Below, piece by piece: positions 16,650 through 26,045 of a DNA stretch of 64,000 bases; within the stretch, counting starts at the first letter, position 1, and every line of letters begins with the position of its first letter. This DNA is from Tessaracoccus lapidicaptus. GTDB lineage: Bacteria; Actinomycetota; Actinomycetes; Propionibacteriales; Propionibacteriaceae. Location: positions 79,111 to 143,110 of the forward strand of contig NZ_MBQD01000027.1 of NCBI RefSeq assembly GCF_001693815.1, written 5' to 3'. Made by a program: the position numbers and the translations under genes. The notes beneath the pieces are model-generated. The model saw only the letters and a program-made list of their open reading frames with translations, did no database searches and was not told the DNA's origin.

Positions 16650-17717
16650 GTGACCAGAAGCGCCGCTCCCCACGGCATCCATCCGTCTGGTACCACGGCG
16701 GCACGACGACGGGACCTGCACACGGCATCTGTCCAGTCAGCCCACCCGTCCCAGGCGACCCCGCACGGAGAGCCTCCCTCGGCGATCGTGATCGGCGATC
16801 GGTGCATCGACCACAACACGGTGGGCAGGCAGGCCCTCGCCTCGACGTGGGGGTCACCGACCCTGTTCATCGCCCGGCACCTTCGACTGGAGCATGGGCT
16901 GCGCCCCGTGGTCAGCGGCCCCTATGCCTCGGATCTGCTTCCTTTCCTCGACGAGTTCGCCTGCGACCAGGGACCCTCCGGCCAGCGCTCCTTGTCCTAC
17001 AGGAACGTGGTCGAGCCGACCAGGCGAACCGAGACCGACCACGTCACCGACCAGCAACGAGTCCAGTACTGGCGCCCCGCCGACCGCCCACTCCAGCCCA
17101 TCGCGTGCCAGCCTCCCGGGGGGCCTTCGACCTGCTCTACTTCTGCCCACTGGTCCCCGACCACGATCGAACCGACGACATCGAGACCATCGCCGCGGCA
17201 CGCCAGGACAGACTCCCCGTCCGCGTGCTCCTGGCCCAAGGCCTGATGCGAACCAGCGGCCCCACGACCCACGACGTCTACCGGCAGGTGCTGCGTCGCG
17301 ACATCGATGACGATGAGGCCGCGACGTGGTCCTGCTTCGACCTCGTCGTCTTCTCCGACGACGACCTGACCGACGCCCTCGCCAAGGCCACACGCTGGTC
17401 AGCAAACGACGCCGCGCGGGACACCGGCTTCGTGGTCACCCAAGGACCACGCGGCGCCACCCTTCTGCCACCACGGCACCGCAACACATATCCTGACGCA
17501 ACCAGTCGCCGACGAACTGGCCCCAGTCGGGGCCGGCGACGTCTTCGGTGCCACCGTGGGACTCGAGTTCCACGCGGCATACGTTGCCGAAGGCATGGAC
17601 CGATCCGCGGCACTGCTGCGAGCGGTGGCCAGGGCCACCGAAGCGGCCTCGACATACGTCGGCGCAGGTAGAACCCCTACTGTCCCGGAGCCCGTCATTG
17701 TTAGGGGTTTGCGATGA
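16650..17717 (+). pseudogene. PfkB-family sugar kinase, broken by two frameshifts
   Basis: Coding similarity moves through three frames. From about 16780 to 17110: SAIVIGDRCIDHNT and later text. From about 17110 to 17470: GAFDLLYFCPLVPDHDRTDD and a run ending VVTQGPRGATLL. From about 17480 to 17717: DELAPVGAGDVFGATV, the family's anion-hole and catalytic Asp motif, then the final helices. PfkB enzymes phosphorylate sugars or nucleosides. Two shifts in 1 kb suggest a decayed gene, though assembly errors are possible. Its link to copper is not evident. Confidence 0.65.
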
Positions 17718-18076
17718 CATCCCTGTTCGGGGAGCTGCTGGTGACGACTCGTCGTCCGCGGGCAGCGCCCCGGCGGCGTTCGAGGGGCTGGGGCAGCAAG
17801 TGGACCCAGCGGTACCTCAACGCCTTCCCTACGGGGTGAAGGGGGGCAGCCGTCCGCGTGTAGGTCAGCCGGCGCGACAGGAATGGGCGGCGGTCCACGA
17901 CCGTACGGTAGGCCTCGGCCATCGCGGATTGTCGCTGTGCGATCTTGTCGTGGCACCCCTCGGTCATGTGCTGCTAGCGCTTGCCGTCTCGGAGGTAGGC
18001 AGGCGAATCGCGACCCCTGTGTGTCGAGGACTCGTCTAGCGCTGAAGATGTCGGCACTGCTGCGTACCGTCCCACC
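17718..18076. other. Spacer with no recognisable gene
   Basis: About 360 bases between the broken kinase and a small plus-strand gene. A minus-strand frame (17701-17967, 88 codons) has an arginine-rich translation without a family. It probably marks the border between the copper island and the conjugation module. No repeats or RNA genes were seen. Confidence 0.4.
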
Positions 18077-18310
18077 ATGACCATGAAGCGATCTGAGTTT
18101 GGGTCTCTCGGCGATCGTCTCGGACGAATGCCAAGGGTTCTCGACGATCAGCGGGTGCGTCATGTTTGGCTCGACAGCACCTGCCCTGCCTTGGTGGTTG
18201 ACCGCCGCAAGACCGCCGGCCGCTGGGAAGGGCAGGTGGTGCGGGTCGAGGACGGTGAGTTACTGGTGGGCTGGGTCAGCGGCGACAGGATCTCCACCAT
18301 CGAGCTATAG
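18077..18310 (+). CDS. Hypothetical 77-residue protein
   Basis: A short plus-strand frame with balanced composition: VRHVWLDSTCPALVVDRRKT, then VVRVEDGELLVGWVSGDRI, alternating hydrophobic and polar residues that suggest a small beta barrel. No family was recognised. It starts at an ATG (a second ATG is two codons later) without a strong ribosome site. It lies convergent to the conjugation operon, and similar small proteins occur at element edges. It could still be spurious. Confidence 0.4.
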   Translation: MTMKRSEFGSLGDRLGRMPRVLDDQRVRHVWLDSTCPALVVDRRKTAGRWEGQVVRVEDGELLVGWVSGDRISTIEL

Positions 18311-18339
18311 CCCTCTCCCCTCAGCGCGACCGAACGCCT

Positions 18340-18900
18340 CTAGAGGGCCCTGAGGGTGACCGACTCCTCACCGTCGTCGGAGGTCAGGTCGCAATCGTCC
18401 CGAAACAGCCGAAGGCGCCGGGCCGCGGCGTCATCGTTGGCGTGGCGGGTGTGGGCGGCGCGGCCGGGCCAGGGCTGGTGCTTCTCCTCACAGGCGCGGC
18501 GCTGATCCCGGGTCCGGTCGAGGTAACCGGGCAGCGCGTAGCGGTGCCACTCCTCCAACGGCAGCGGCCCGGTGGCTTCGCCGGCCTGGAATCTTAGGAA
18601 CGCCAGGGTGCCGAGTTCCCGGACCAGGGGTGGGTGCTCGGGCCAGCAGGCGGGGGTGTGGTCGGCGGAGTACCAGGCGTGCTGCGCGTTGAGCCAGAGC
18701 ACGAACGCGTCGAGCCACGTCCAGCAGTCCCAGCGCAGTTCCGGGTCGGCGATGGTGGTGAGGTCCCAGATCCTGGGCAGGATCTCACCTGTGGCCATGA
18801 TCTCCTCAGCGGCCTCTCCCCCGCGGGCGAAAGCTGCAAGGTCGATGTAGGCGGCGAGCATGCGCTGTGTGAGATCGGGAAACGGCAGTAGCTGAGCCAT
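18340..18900 (-). CDS. DUF4913-like protein of the conjugation module
   Basis: A 186-residue soluble protein, last in the minus-strand transfer operon and 15 bases after the coupling ATPase stop. It is rich in Trp and aromatic residues, with RIWDLTTIADPELRWDCWTW, WLNAQHAWYSAD and WPEHPPLVRELGTLAF. The pattern of Trp plus a paired CW..HP segment recalls DUF4913 proteins of actinobacterial mobile elements. No catalytic motif is visible. Its location implies a role in DNA transfer or its control. This naming is tentative. Confidence 0.6.
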   Translation of the reverse strand: MAQLLPFPDLTQRMLAAYIDLAAFARGGEAAEEIMATGEILPRIWDLTTIADPELRWDCWTWLDAFVLWLNAQHAWYSADHTPACWPEHPPLVRELGTLAFLRFQAGEATGPLPLEEWHRYALPGYLDRTRDQRRACEEKHQPWPGRAAHTRHANDDAAARRLRLFRDDCDLTSDDGEESVTLRAL

Positions 18901-18915
18901 AGCGATTCAGGTCCT

Positions 18916-20346
18916 TCAGTCGGTGAGGCCGAGTTGGCGGGCGTAGGAGTGCGCCATGGCGGTTCTCTCCCCCGGGCTCATCAGGCGGGCGTCGGGGGTG
19001 TTGGTGATGAGCCGGCGTGCAGCGTGCTGCTGGTCGAGGAGGCGTTTGCCGGGTTTGCCGTCGATGGCGCGGTGGAGGGTGGCGAGGATCGGCTTCCCGT
19101 TCTCGGCCACCACCAGCGCGGTGCGGGTGGGCAGTTCGCGGAGTTGTTCGGGTCGGATGACGGGGGTGTCTTCGCCGTGGGTGGAGATCGAGCCATGCTG
19201 ACCGTGCTGTTGATTCCGTCGGGTGATCCGGCGGGTGCCGAGGAGGTCGCTGATCTCGCGGTTGAACCCGGCGTCTTTGGAGCCGCCGAAGATGATCAGG
19301 CTGTTGGTGAGGTCCTTGATCGCGCGGGCCTGCTGCTCGCCGAAGATGCGGGTGAGCTGGGCCCAGGTTTGGGAGGCCCAGATGAACGAGATCCCCAACG
19401 CCCGCTCATTGGCCATCCTGGTCGCAAGAGTCGGCAGTGGCGCGGTGGAGGGGAGTTCGTCGAGGCAGGCCAGCATCGGCGGACACAGTCGGCCGAACCG
19501 CCCCTCGTTGGCGAGCTGTAGGGCGGTGTCGAGGACGTGCTCCGCGACGGCGGTCATCAGCGGGGACGCGGAGACGTAGGGGTCTTCGCGGCCCAGGAGG
19601 TAGATGGTGCCGTTTCTGCGGATGAGGTCGGCGATGTCGACGGCTGGGCGGCCTGCGGTGGGGACGCAGCGTTCGCGGCGGTCTCGGGTGACGAAGAGGG
19701 CGAGGGCTTGGTCGACGGTGGATTTGGTGTTGCCGGCGGTGCGTTCGTCGGTGTTGGTGACCGCGCCGGCGAGGAGACCGGACCAGTTCGGTTCCGCCAT
19801 CGGATGCGAGCGGAGAATCTCCGAGGGGAGGGTGGCGGTGCGGGGGTTCGCGGACCATTCGAGGACGTCGTTGAGGGTGTAGCCGGCCAGGGCTGCGGCG
19901 TGGAGGTAGCACTGGATGACTTTCGCGGCTTCGGCGGCGTAGAAGCGAGCGGCGGAGTCGGCCCCGTCTCCCCCACTGCCCAGCGTGCCGGCGCAAAACG
20001 CTTTGGCGCGCTTCTCGGCCACCGTCGCGTCGACGCAGCCGTCGATCGGGTCCCAGATCAACTCCGGCAACCCTGGCGCGGCACCGAACGGGTCGAGTAC
20101 CGCCACAGGGCCTCTGGCTTGCCGGGCGGCGAGGGTGAGGAGCAGGTCGTCTGGTTTGGTGAGGGTCACCAGCGCGGCGCCGGGTGCCTGGAGGAGGGCG
20201 GGGGTGAGGATGTCGAGGGTCTTGCCCGATCCTTGGGGGCCGATGACGCCGGCTGTACGGTCCCACGGCTGCCACAACGCCACCCCGACCGGCACCTTGC
20301 TGGTCCCGATCCGCCACCCCACCTCAGTGGGCTCAAACCTGCTCAT
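18916..20346 (-). CDS. VirD4/TraG-type coupling ATPase, soluble part
   Basis: A 476-residue P-loop ATPase with Walker A GPQGSGKT near residue 40, Walker B ACLDELPS and a conserved ISFIWASQTWAQL sensor region. VirD4 proteins bring the DNA-relaxase complex to the secretion channel. It has no transmembrane helix. The membrane part is encoded by the preceding gene, whose stop overlaps this ATG (ATGA). In most actinobacterial relatives one protein holds both parts, so this is a split pair or the result of a frameshift. The start at 20346 has AGGAAGGGG upstream. Confidence 0.86.
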   Translation of the reverse strand: MSRFEPTEVGWRIGTSKVPVGVALWQPWDRTAGVIGPQGSGKTLDILTPALLQAPGAALVTLTKPDDLLLTLAARQARGPVAVLDPFGAAPGLPELIWDPIDGCVDATVAEKRAKAFCAGTLGSGGDGADSAARFYAAEAAKVIQCYLHAAALAGYTLNDVLEWSANPRTATLPSEILRSHPMAEPNWSGLLAGAVTNTDERTAGNTKSTVDQALALFVTRDRRERCVPTAGRPAVDIADLIRRNGTIYLLGREDPYVSASPLMTAVAEHVLDTALQLANEGRFGRLCPPMLACLDELPSTAPLPTLATRMANERALGISFIWASQTWAQLTRIFGEQQARAIKDLTNSLIIFGGSKDAGFNREISDLLGTRRITRRNQQHGQHGSISTHGEDTPVIRPEQLRELPTRTALVVAENGKPILATLHRAIDGKPGKRLLDQQHAARRLITNTPDARLMSPGERTAMAHSYARQLGLTD

Positions 20347-20783
20347 CGCCGGTACCCCTTCCTGTAGAGGTCGGGGCGGATCACGGCCCGGTTCGCTCGA
20401 AGGCGACCCAGTCCGAGGAGCTGTTCGGCCTGCCCGGTGGTGGCCATGCCCTTGAAGCGGCGGCCTGCCGTGACGCGCAGTGCAAGGACGATGGCGGCGG
20501 TCAGGCCGGCGATGAACAGCGCCGCGGCGATCAGCCACGCGACCCAGACGTTGGCGGCGCCGTGGGTGGTGAGGCCGGCGTGGAGATCACCGGCAAGAAT
20601 GCCCCAGCTGCTGGTGACCAGCGCGGCCGACGGTGGCCAGTGCCACCCGGCGCCGGCGGCGGCGAGGGTGAGGCTGCGGCCGGCCTGGACCGCCACCACG
20701 GCCAAAAGGGCGACGGCGGTGAGGGCACCGACGGCGGGTTCCCAGGTCCAGGCGTGGCCGTCTTCATGCTGCGAATCAGTCAT
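20343..20783 (-). CDS. Membrane subunit matching the N-terminus of a TraG coupling protein
   Basis: A 146-residue protein with two transmembrane helices (AVGALTAVALLAVVAVQAG and WVAWLIAAALFIAGLTAAIV) around an outside loop, then the cytoplasmic run KGMATTGQAEQLLG and RAVIRPDLYRK. Those last motifs normally sit between the membrane anchor and the ATPase of TraG-type proteins. It overlaps the ATPase gene by four bases, so the two should act as one coupling complex. ATG 20783 is preferred to a TTG four codons upstream. Confidence 0.75.
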   Translation of the reverse strand: MTDSQHEDGHAWTWEPAVGALTAVALLAVVAVQAGRSLTLAAAGAGWHWPPSAALVTSSWGILAGDLHAGLTTHGAANVWVAWLIAAALFIAGLTAAIVLALRVTAGRRFKGMATTGQAEQLLGLGRLRANRAVIRPDLYRKGYRR

Positions 20784-20876
20784 ACCCTCTACCAACCCGG
20801 ACCAAGCGCGCCTACAGCGTGAGCTCTTTCAGCACATCAGCTACGTGGCCGGGCTGGTTCCTGGGCTGGGGTGCAC

Positions 20877-20913
20877 GGAAGCCTCCGGCGATGGGGGGTC
20901 GCTGGAGGCTTCC
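20877..20913. terminator. Hairpin between transfer genes
   Basis: GGAAGCCTCC (20877-20886) and GGAGGCTTCC (20904-20913) form a perfect ten-base stem with a 17-base loop. It lies between the lipoprotein gene ending at 21057 and the membrane subunit starting at 20783. There is no U-tract, so it may be an attenuator or an mRNA-processing hairpin rather than a full terminator. Confidence 0.5.
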
Positions 20914-21056
20914 GGCTGGATGGTGTCGATGGACGTCGACACCGCTTTGGGTGTGTGCAGCACGTTACCCGGCCGGTGCGGGGCCGGGATACCTACCATC
21001 GGCTGCCCTTCGAGCGGAGCGCCCACCCGCCCGCCGCTGTCGGTTGGGTGGGCTTG

Positions 21057-21596
21057 TCAGGTGGTGATGGCGATGGCGATCCAGCCATGCGTGCTGTCGG
21101 GGTCGAGGATCAGGGTGACGTCGACGACGTCACCGGTGTCGAGGCGGTGGCGGGTGATGATCTGCATCGGATCGACTTCGACCACATGGACTGGGCCGTG
21201 CTGGATGCCGGCGGCGGGGGTGAAGCGGGGGTCGTCGAAGGCGGCGATCAGCGCCCCTGCTGCCACACCCTCGAGACGCTCACGCCGGAGCTGCTGGTCG
21301 GCGGTCAACCAGCCGACGACGAACGCGGTGGCCGCGGAGACCGCCGCCACGACCTGGACATCCTCGGGCGGCTCGTGGGGATGCGCCTCCACCGGCGACG
21401 GGGTGGTGTCGAGTTCGCCGACGCCCACCCAGCCCTCGGCTGGGTCGCTCTCCCCCACCGATGCCGGCGAAGTGACTGGGTGGGAAGCGGGCGTGGTCGT
21501 GTGTGGGGTGGGTGCCTGTGTCGGCGTGTCGCTGCAGCCGGCGAGCAGCAGCGCGGCGAGCACTGCGGTGAGGAGGCGGGTGGGGGGTGGGGTCAT
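21057..21596 (-). CDS. Conjugation-associated lipoprotein
   Basis: A 179-residue exported protein. The signal peptide ends LLLAGCSD (lipobox). A Thr/Pro/His-rich linker of about 50 residues leads to a compact C-terminal domain with AFVVGWLTADQQLRRERLEG and DVVDVTLILDPDSTHGWIAI. It overlaps the M23 hydrolase gene by four bases. Lipoproteins in this position of actinobacterial T4SS operons may form part of the outer channel or the assembly site. No family name is certain. Confidence 0.72.
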   Translation of the reverse strand: MTPPPTRLLTAVLAALLLAGCSDTPTQAPTPHTTTPASHPVTSPASVGESDPAEGWVGVGELDTTPSPVEAHPHEPPEDVQVVAAVSAATAFVVGWLTADQQLRRERLEGVAAGALIAAFDDPRFTPAAGIQHGPVHVVEVDPMQIITRHRLDTGDVVDVTLILDPDSTHGWIAIAITT

Positions 21597-23056
21597 GGGG
21601 TGATTCCTCGGGTGCGGAACCAGCGGTCAGGATCGGCGGGAATGCCCCCGACACGGACCTCCAGGTGGAGGTGGGGTCCGGTCACGTTCCCGGTGGCGCC
21701 GACCTTTCCGATGACGGTGCCGGCGGAGACGCGTCGGCCAACGGTGACGGTGATGGTGGATTGGTGGGCGTAATAGATGACGGTGCCATCGGCGGTGGTG
21801 AGGGTGGTGAGGTTGCCGTAGGCGCCGGCGGGGCCGGTGCGGGTGATGGTGCCATCGGTGACAGCTTTGATGGGGGTGCCTGTGGGGGCGGCGAAGTCGA
21901 GTCCGGTGTGGGCCTTCTTCCATCGGGGTCCGGTGTCGCCGAAGCGGGAGGTGAGGCGGTACTGGTCGACGGGCAACACCACAGCACCTGATCCGATGTT
22001 GGTGGTGCCGGTTCCTTGGTTGCCGTGGACGGAGATGTGGACGTGGTCCAGATGCGCGGCGGACGGGTCGGGGCCGGTGTAGCAGGAGGCCGTCCGGCCG
22101 CAGCGTCGCCAGCCCTCGTCGGCGCGTGCGACGGACCAGAGGTGTTCGCGCCAGATCACATAGGTGACGCCGAGTGCGGTGGCGTTGGTCCGGGCCCATT
22201 CCGCGACCTCCGCGCCGAGGGCGATTCCTGCTGGGGAGAAGTAGTTGGGGATCATCACGTCGACCGCGCGACCCGAACCGTGATCTTTCGGGTCGCCGGG
22301 CCTGACACCGAGCAGCGACCTGATCTGCGGCCACCTCTGATGGATGCAGCGCATCACCCGCAGCGCGTCGGGGGTCTGACCCTGCTCAGACGGCATCCCG
22401 GTCGGTGCACAATCCAGGTCTCCGTCGAGGGTTCCGCAGTTGACGAGGCCGGCTGGTTGGCCGGCGAACAGTGCGACGAGTGTGCGGGCCAGGCCTTCAT
22501 GTTTGGCGTAGGCGTCGGGATAGGCCGACACCTGCACCTTCTGCGCCGCCTGGGCGACCGACAGGTGCTGCCAGCCGTCGATGTCCGCGAGGCCCGGGAT
22601 GTGCCAGCCGGTCAGGGTGGTGTGACCGAGGTAGAAGGTGCGGGCCTGGTAGGCGTCGTCGGCCAAAATCTGGAGGTTCTCGTGTTGGGTGGTGCCGTCG
22701 GCGTACCAGCCGACCAGGGAGCGTTGCTGGAACAACCCGACATCCCCATCCGAGTTGGGGGTCTGCGCGGCGGGGTGGGCGCCGAGGGCGGATTCCTGCA
22801 TCGCGGTCGCGATCCCCACCACCGCCCCCGCCGCACCAACACCAGTGTCGAGGGCGGCCGCGTAGATGATGGCGGCCGAGTTCATCTGCCCCGGGTCGAG
22901 CTCCACGCTGGTGGGGGTTTCACCGGCCCATCCTGCGCAGGTGGCGCTGACTGACTGGGTTTGGTTCTGGGGTCCGGCCAGTGCTCCGGCGAAGACGATC
23001 ACCGGTGCCAACGGCAGCGTGAGCGCCGCCCCGATCGCGATCAGTGCCTTGAGCAT
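21593..23056 (-). CDS. Cell-wall hydrolase with transglycosylase-like and M23 domains
   Basis: A 487-residue exported protein that opens the wall for the secretion channel. N-terminal signal or anchor helix (LKALIAIGAALTLPLAPVIV). Residues 60-200 resemble a lytic-transglycosylase-like region with IATAMQESALG. A middle domain has HGSGRAVDVMI and HLDHVHIS, as in peptidoglycan carboxypeptidase-like DUFs. The C-terminal M23 domain has HTGLDFAAPTGTPI and PHLHLEVR, the zinc ligands of lysostaphin-type peptidases. Three wall-related domains in one protein is notable. Its ATG overlaps the stop of the VirB4-like gene by one base. Confidence 0.88.
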   Translation of the reverse strand: MLKALIAIGAALTLPLAPVIVFAGALAGPQNQTQSVSATCAGWAGETPTSVELDPGQMNSAAIIYAAALDTGVGAAGAVVGIATAMQESALGAHPAAQTPNSDGDVGLFQQRSLVGWYADGTTQHENLQILADDAYQARTFYLGHTTLTGWHIPGLADIDGWQHLSVAQAAQKVQVSAYPDAYAKHEGLARTLVALFAGQPAGLVNCGTLDGDLDCAPTGMPSEQGQTPDALRVMRCIHQRWPQIRSLLGVRPGDPKDHGSGRAVDVMIPNYFSPAGIALGAEVAEWARTNATALGVTYVIWREHLWSVARADEGWRRCGRTASCYTGPDPSAAHLDHVHISVHGNQGTGTTNIGSGAVVLPVDQYRLTSRFGDTGPRWKKAHTGLDFAAPTGTPIKAVTDGTITRTGPAGAYGNLTTLTTADGTVIYYAHQSTITVTVGRRVSAGTVIGKVGATGNVTGPHLHLEVRVGGIPADPDRWFRTRGITP

Positions 23057-24540
23057 CAGGTGTGGAGTTTCTGGTTGGTGTCGGTCAGGGGCTGCTCGAG
23101 GTCGGGGTGGAGGGTCAGAGCGACCTTGTGGAGGCGGGGGCCTACTGCGATGAGGGCTCGGCCTTTGCCGCCCATGGCCCAGGCGGTGACGATGTCGCGG
23201 GCGATCGGGCCGAGGTCGAGGAGTTGCTCCAGGTCGTCGGCGACCTCGGCGTCCTGGCCGAAGAGGACCTTGATGTCGCCGAGGTGGAGGAGGTCTTTGG
23301 CGATCTGCTGCGCCTGCGACCCGGCATGCCCCGCACCCAGGTAGTCGGAGGGTTTGTGGGCGTTGGCGATCTCAATATCGCCATGCGAGCGTGACAGGCG
23401 CAGGTCGGCGTCGAAGGAGGACACGGCGCCGGTGCCGAGGCGGAGTTGTCGCCAGACCTCGTCGCGGACGTTGATTCTGCGCCGGCCGGAGACTTGGCGC
23501 ATGGCGGTGCCCCAGGAGTTGAGACACATCAGCGCCATGCCGACGGCGTCGTCACCCAATGGCATCAGCCTCGACAGCGACAGGGATTGGATCGGCGCAG
23601 TCCAGTCGATGGCCACGGTGGTGGGAGCATCGAAGATGCCTGCGAACACACCCGAGATCAGCTGCGCCACCGCGTCCCGCAGCAGTCTCGTGTCGTCGAG
23701 GAACGTGTGCCGGTCCGGGTAGCGCAGCTCGGCGATCAGGTGGTCGCTGGGTGAGTGGAGTTGATGCCACACCTGCGGGATCACGATCGGCCGCAGCTCG
23801 CGCGAATCGGTGTTGGCGTGGGTCAGCTCGTGGAGGACGGCTTTCAGGACCTGCTCCTCCGTCGGCCCCACCGCGACCTTCCCCTCCCCCACACTCTGAG
23901 ACCCGATCAGCGAACGCAGCAGGACCAGCCAGCGGCCGAAGATGACCGCAGAACGCCGCTCCTGCTCATCGCGGTCGAGGTGTCCCCAGTTGGTGGCCAG
24001 CGGTCCGGGGTCGAGGGGGTTGAGGCGGGTGGGCATGCCGGGGCCGATGGCGAAGGGTTCGACGCCGAAGTGGCGGCACATCAGCTCGTACTCGTCCTTC
24101 GGATCCCCCAGGATCAACGCCTGGTACCCGAACGCGAACATGCGATTCAAGAAGGCCTTCACCCACGCGGATTTCCCTCGGCCGGGTTTCCCGAACACGA
24201 AGATGTTCGGATTGGTGACCGGTATCGAGTCGTTGAGGACCCAGCCGTGGGGGTCGACGTAGAAGGTGGCACCGTTGCTCATGTCGGTACCCATCGCCGC
24301 CCCCGTCGGCGGTAAAGGGCTGGCGGTGAGGAAGGGCCAGAACACCCCGGCCTGGTCGGAGGTCATCTGGTACCGCTTCACCGCAGGCCGAGACGCCACC
24401 CACCCCGCCCCCACGGCCGGCTTCCCGCGCCAGGACGGGGCGGAGGTGAACTCGCGGGCAGGCTTTGGCTGCTCTGGTGAGGGTCTCGTGGGGAGGTCGT
24501 GGCCGAAGTCCGCGAGCAGGCGGTTGATGCTGCGGGCCAT
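23056..24540 (-). CDS. VirB4/TraC-like secretion ATPase
   Basis: A 494-residue ATPase of the type IV secretion system. Walker A GKPGRGKSA follows a strand with FYVDPHGWVLND. A Walker B-like INVRDEVWRQL lies in the second half, with RLNPLDPGP and the SRSHGDIEIANAHKPSD segment typical of these ATPases. It is shorter than classical VirB4 (about 800) because the N-terminal part is carried by the SCO6880-type protein encoded upstream, as usual in Actinobacteria. ATG 24540 gives a one-base overlap with that gene's stop. It powers channel assembly or DNA passage. Confidence 0.85.
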   Translation of the reverse strand: MARSINRLLADFGHDLPTRPSPEQPKPAREFTSAPSWRGKPAVGAGWVASRPAVKRYQMTSDQAGVFWPFLTASPLPPTGAAMGTDMSNGATFYVDPHGWVLNDSIPVTNPNIFVFGKPGRGKSAWVKAFLNRMFAFGYQALILGDPKDEYELMCRHFGVEPFAIGPGMPTRLNPLDPGPLATNWGHLDRDEQERRSAVIFGRWLVLLRSLIGSQSVGEGKVAVGPTEEQVLKAVLHELTHANTDSRELRPIVIPQVWHQLHSPSDHLIAELRYPDRHTFLDDTRLLRDAVAQLISGVFAGIFDAPTTVAIDWTAPIQSLSLSRLMPLGDDAVGMALMCLNSWGTAMRQVSGRRRINVRDEVWRQLRLGTGAVSSFDADLRLSRSHGDIEIANAHKPSDYLGAGHAGSQAQQIAKDLLHLGDIKVLFGQDAEVADDLEQLLDLGPIARDIVTAWAMGGKGRALIAVGPRLHKVALTLHPDLEQPLTDTNQKLHT

Positions 24541-26045
24541 CACTGGTGCCTGGTGGTGAGGCTGACCCCCAGCGGGAGGGTGGCGGTGACGAAGGCCAGG
24601 TCCTGGGACATGTCGAGGCGCTGCGGGGCCATGCCGCCGCGGCGGATCGCCGCCTCCAGCCGGCGGCCGAACTCTGCCACCGGAGCCGTCGCGGGGACGG
24701 TGACCGAGCAGAGCGCGTAGGGGTGGCTCATGGTGGCGCCCATCGCGAGCTGCACCTCGACCCGGTCCAGTTTCGCCTGCCGGCGGTGGTCCTTGGCGCC
24801 GCTGCGGACCCCGAGCCGGTCCTTCAACCCCTGACCGAGGCTCTGACCGAACTCCTGCTGCGCCGCCTTCCGATCCGCGGCCGACTGCTTCTCGATCGGG
24901 AAAACGACCGACACACTCCGCCGCTCCACAGCCTCGCTGGGGGCCAGGACGTGTCCCCAGCCGCCCATCGTCGCGCCACGCTCGGGAAGCTTCACCGTCG
25001 AAGTGACCGTCGCCCACGCATCATGCGCATAATGCCGAACAGCGGTGTACGCCTGGGACGGGCCGGCCAACGCCCACGGCACGGAAGCGTTGACCGAAGC
25101 GTCTGCGTTGGCGTCGTGGGCGGCGGCAACGAGGCCGGCGCGGTCGCCGGGGGCGAACCCGAGACGGACCACCTGGGCGAGCTCCGGCGAGGTGAGCCAT
25201 TCGATGTCGCGTGCGCCCATGGGGCCGGTGACCACTGCTCCGATCTCGGCGGCCAGGGAGAGGAGGGTGTTCATCCGGCCGTCGGTGGCGCCGCCCATGT
25301 GTCTGGCCTCGCGGCTAAGCCGGTTGTCGGGGATGACGAGGGTGATGAATGCTTCGGTGCGGACCCCTGCCTGGGACCAGCGCAGGTGCTCGATCTGCGT
25401 GGCCACCGAGGTGACGGGCGCATCCACGGTGAGGTTGGCGCGCAGCCACAGTTCCCGCTCCGTGCAGTCATCCGGTGTGGTGCGCACCATCAGGTGGACC
25501 TCTGAGATCAACTCCCCCCGCGCCGCGGCGTCCAGCAGCTCAGTCAGCCCGTCGGCGTACCGGTTACACAGGGCGTCGGTGGCCATCGCGATCCCGTCAT
25601 GCTCGATCCGGGCGGTAATCGCCCACGTCCGCGCCGCGCGGTGCTTGATCACCGCGATCCGACGCTGGGCCAGGCCCACCGGTGGGCCGTCGAGGACTTC
25701 GACGCCGGTCAGGGCTCCGGGCATGTCGAGCTCGTCCAGGTCGCGGAGGGTGCCTGTGGCGGCCTTCGATCGGAAGGTGAGCCAACCGTTCAGGCCGGCG
25801 ATGGCGAACGCGGCGGCGGCGACGAGCCAGCCGACGGCGGGGCGGCCGCCGAGGGGGACGACGGTGAGGAACAGCAGCAGCAGCCACACCGGCACCCACG
25901 CCACCCCGGCCAGCCAACGCTGTGAGCTGATCGCCATCCACGCCGGGAACGTCGCCACCGACAGGAACAGCAGCTGGGGGACAGTCAGGCCCCAGATCAC
26001 GCCGGCCTTCGGGGTGGTGAACGCGTCAAAGGTTCGTGCCGCCAT
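24540..26045 (-). CDS. SCO6880-family T4SS membrane protein
   Basis: A 501-residue protein. Two pairs of N-terminal hydrophobic helices (residues about 15-45 and 48-85) form a PrgI-like anchor. A long cytoplasmic region follows with EHDGIAMATDALCNRY, LWLRANLTVDAP and SLGQGLKDRLG. SCO6880-type proteins are a hallmark of actinobacterial conjugation systems and appear to supply the VirB3/VirB4 N-terminal part. It overlaps the channel protein upstream by 20 bases and the ATPase downstream by one. There is no P-loop, consistent with the family. Confidence 0.85.
   Translation of the reverse strand: MAARTFDAFTTPKAGVIWGLTVPQLLFLSVATFPAWMAISSQRWLAGVAWVPVWLLLLFLTVVPLGGRPAVGWLVAAAAFAIAGLNGWLTFRSKAATGTLRDLDELDMPGALTGVEVLDGPPVGLAQRRIAVIKHRAARTWAITARIEHDGIAMATDALCNRYADGLTELLDAAARGELISEVHLMVRTTPDDCTERELWLRANLTVDAPVTSVATQIEHLRWSQAGVRTEAFITLVIPDNRLSREARHMGGATDGRMNTLLSLAAEIGAVVTGPMGARDIEWLTSPELAQVVRLGFAPGDRAGLVAAAHDANADASVNASVPWALAGPSQAYTAVRHYAHDAWATVTSTVKLPERGATMGGWGHVLAPSEAVERRSVSVVFPIEKQSAADRKAAQQEFGQSLGQGLKDRLGVRSGAKDHRRQAKLDRVEVQLAMGATMSHPYALCSVTVPATAPVAEFGRRLEAAIRRGGMAPQRLDMSQDLAFVTATLPLGVSLTTRHQ

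Noticed and set aside
17701..17967. An 88-codon minus-strand frame in the spacer after the broken kinase
   Set aside because: Arg-rich without domain features, and it overlaps the end of the kinase remnant antisense.
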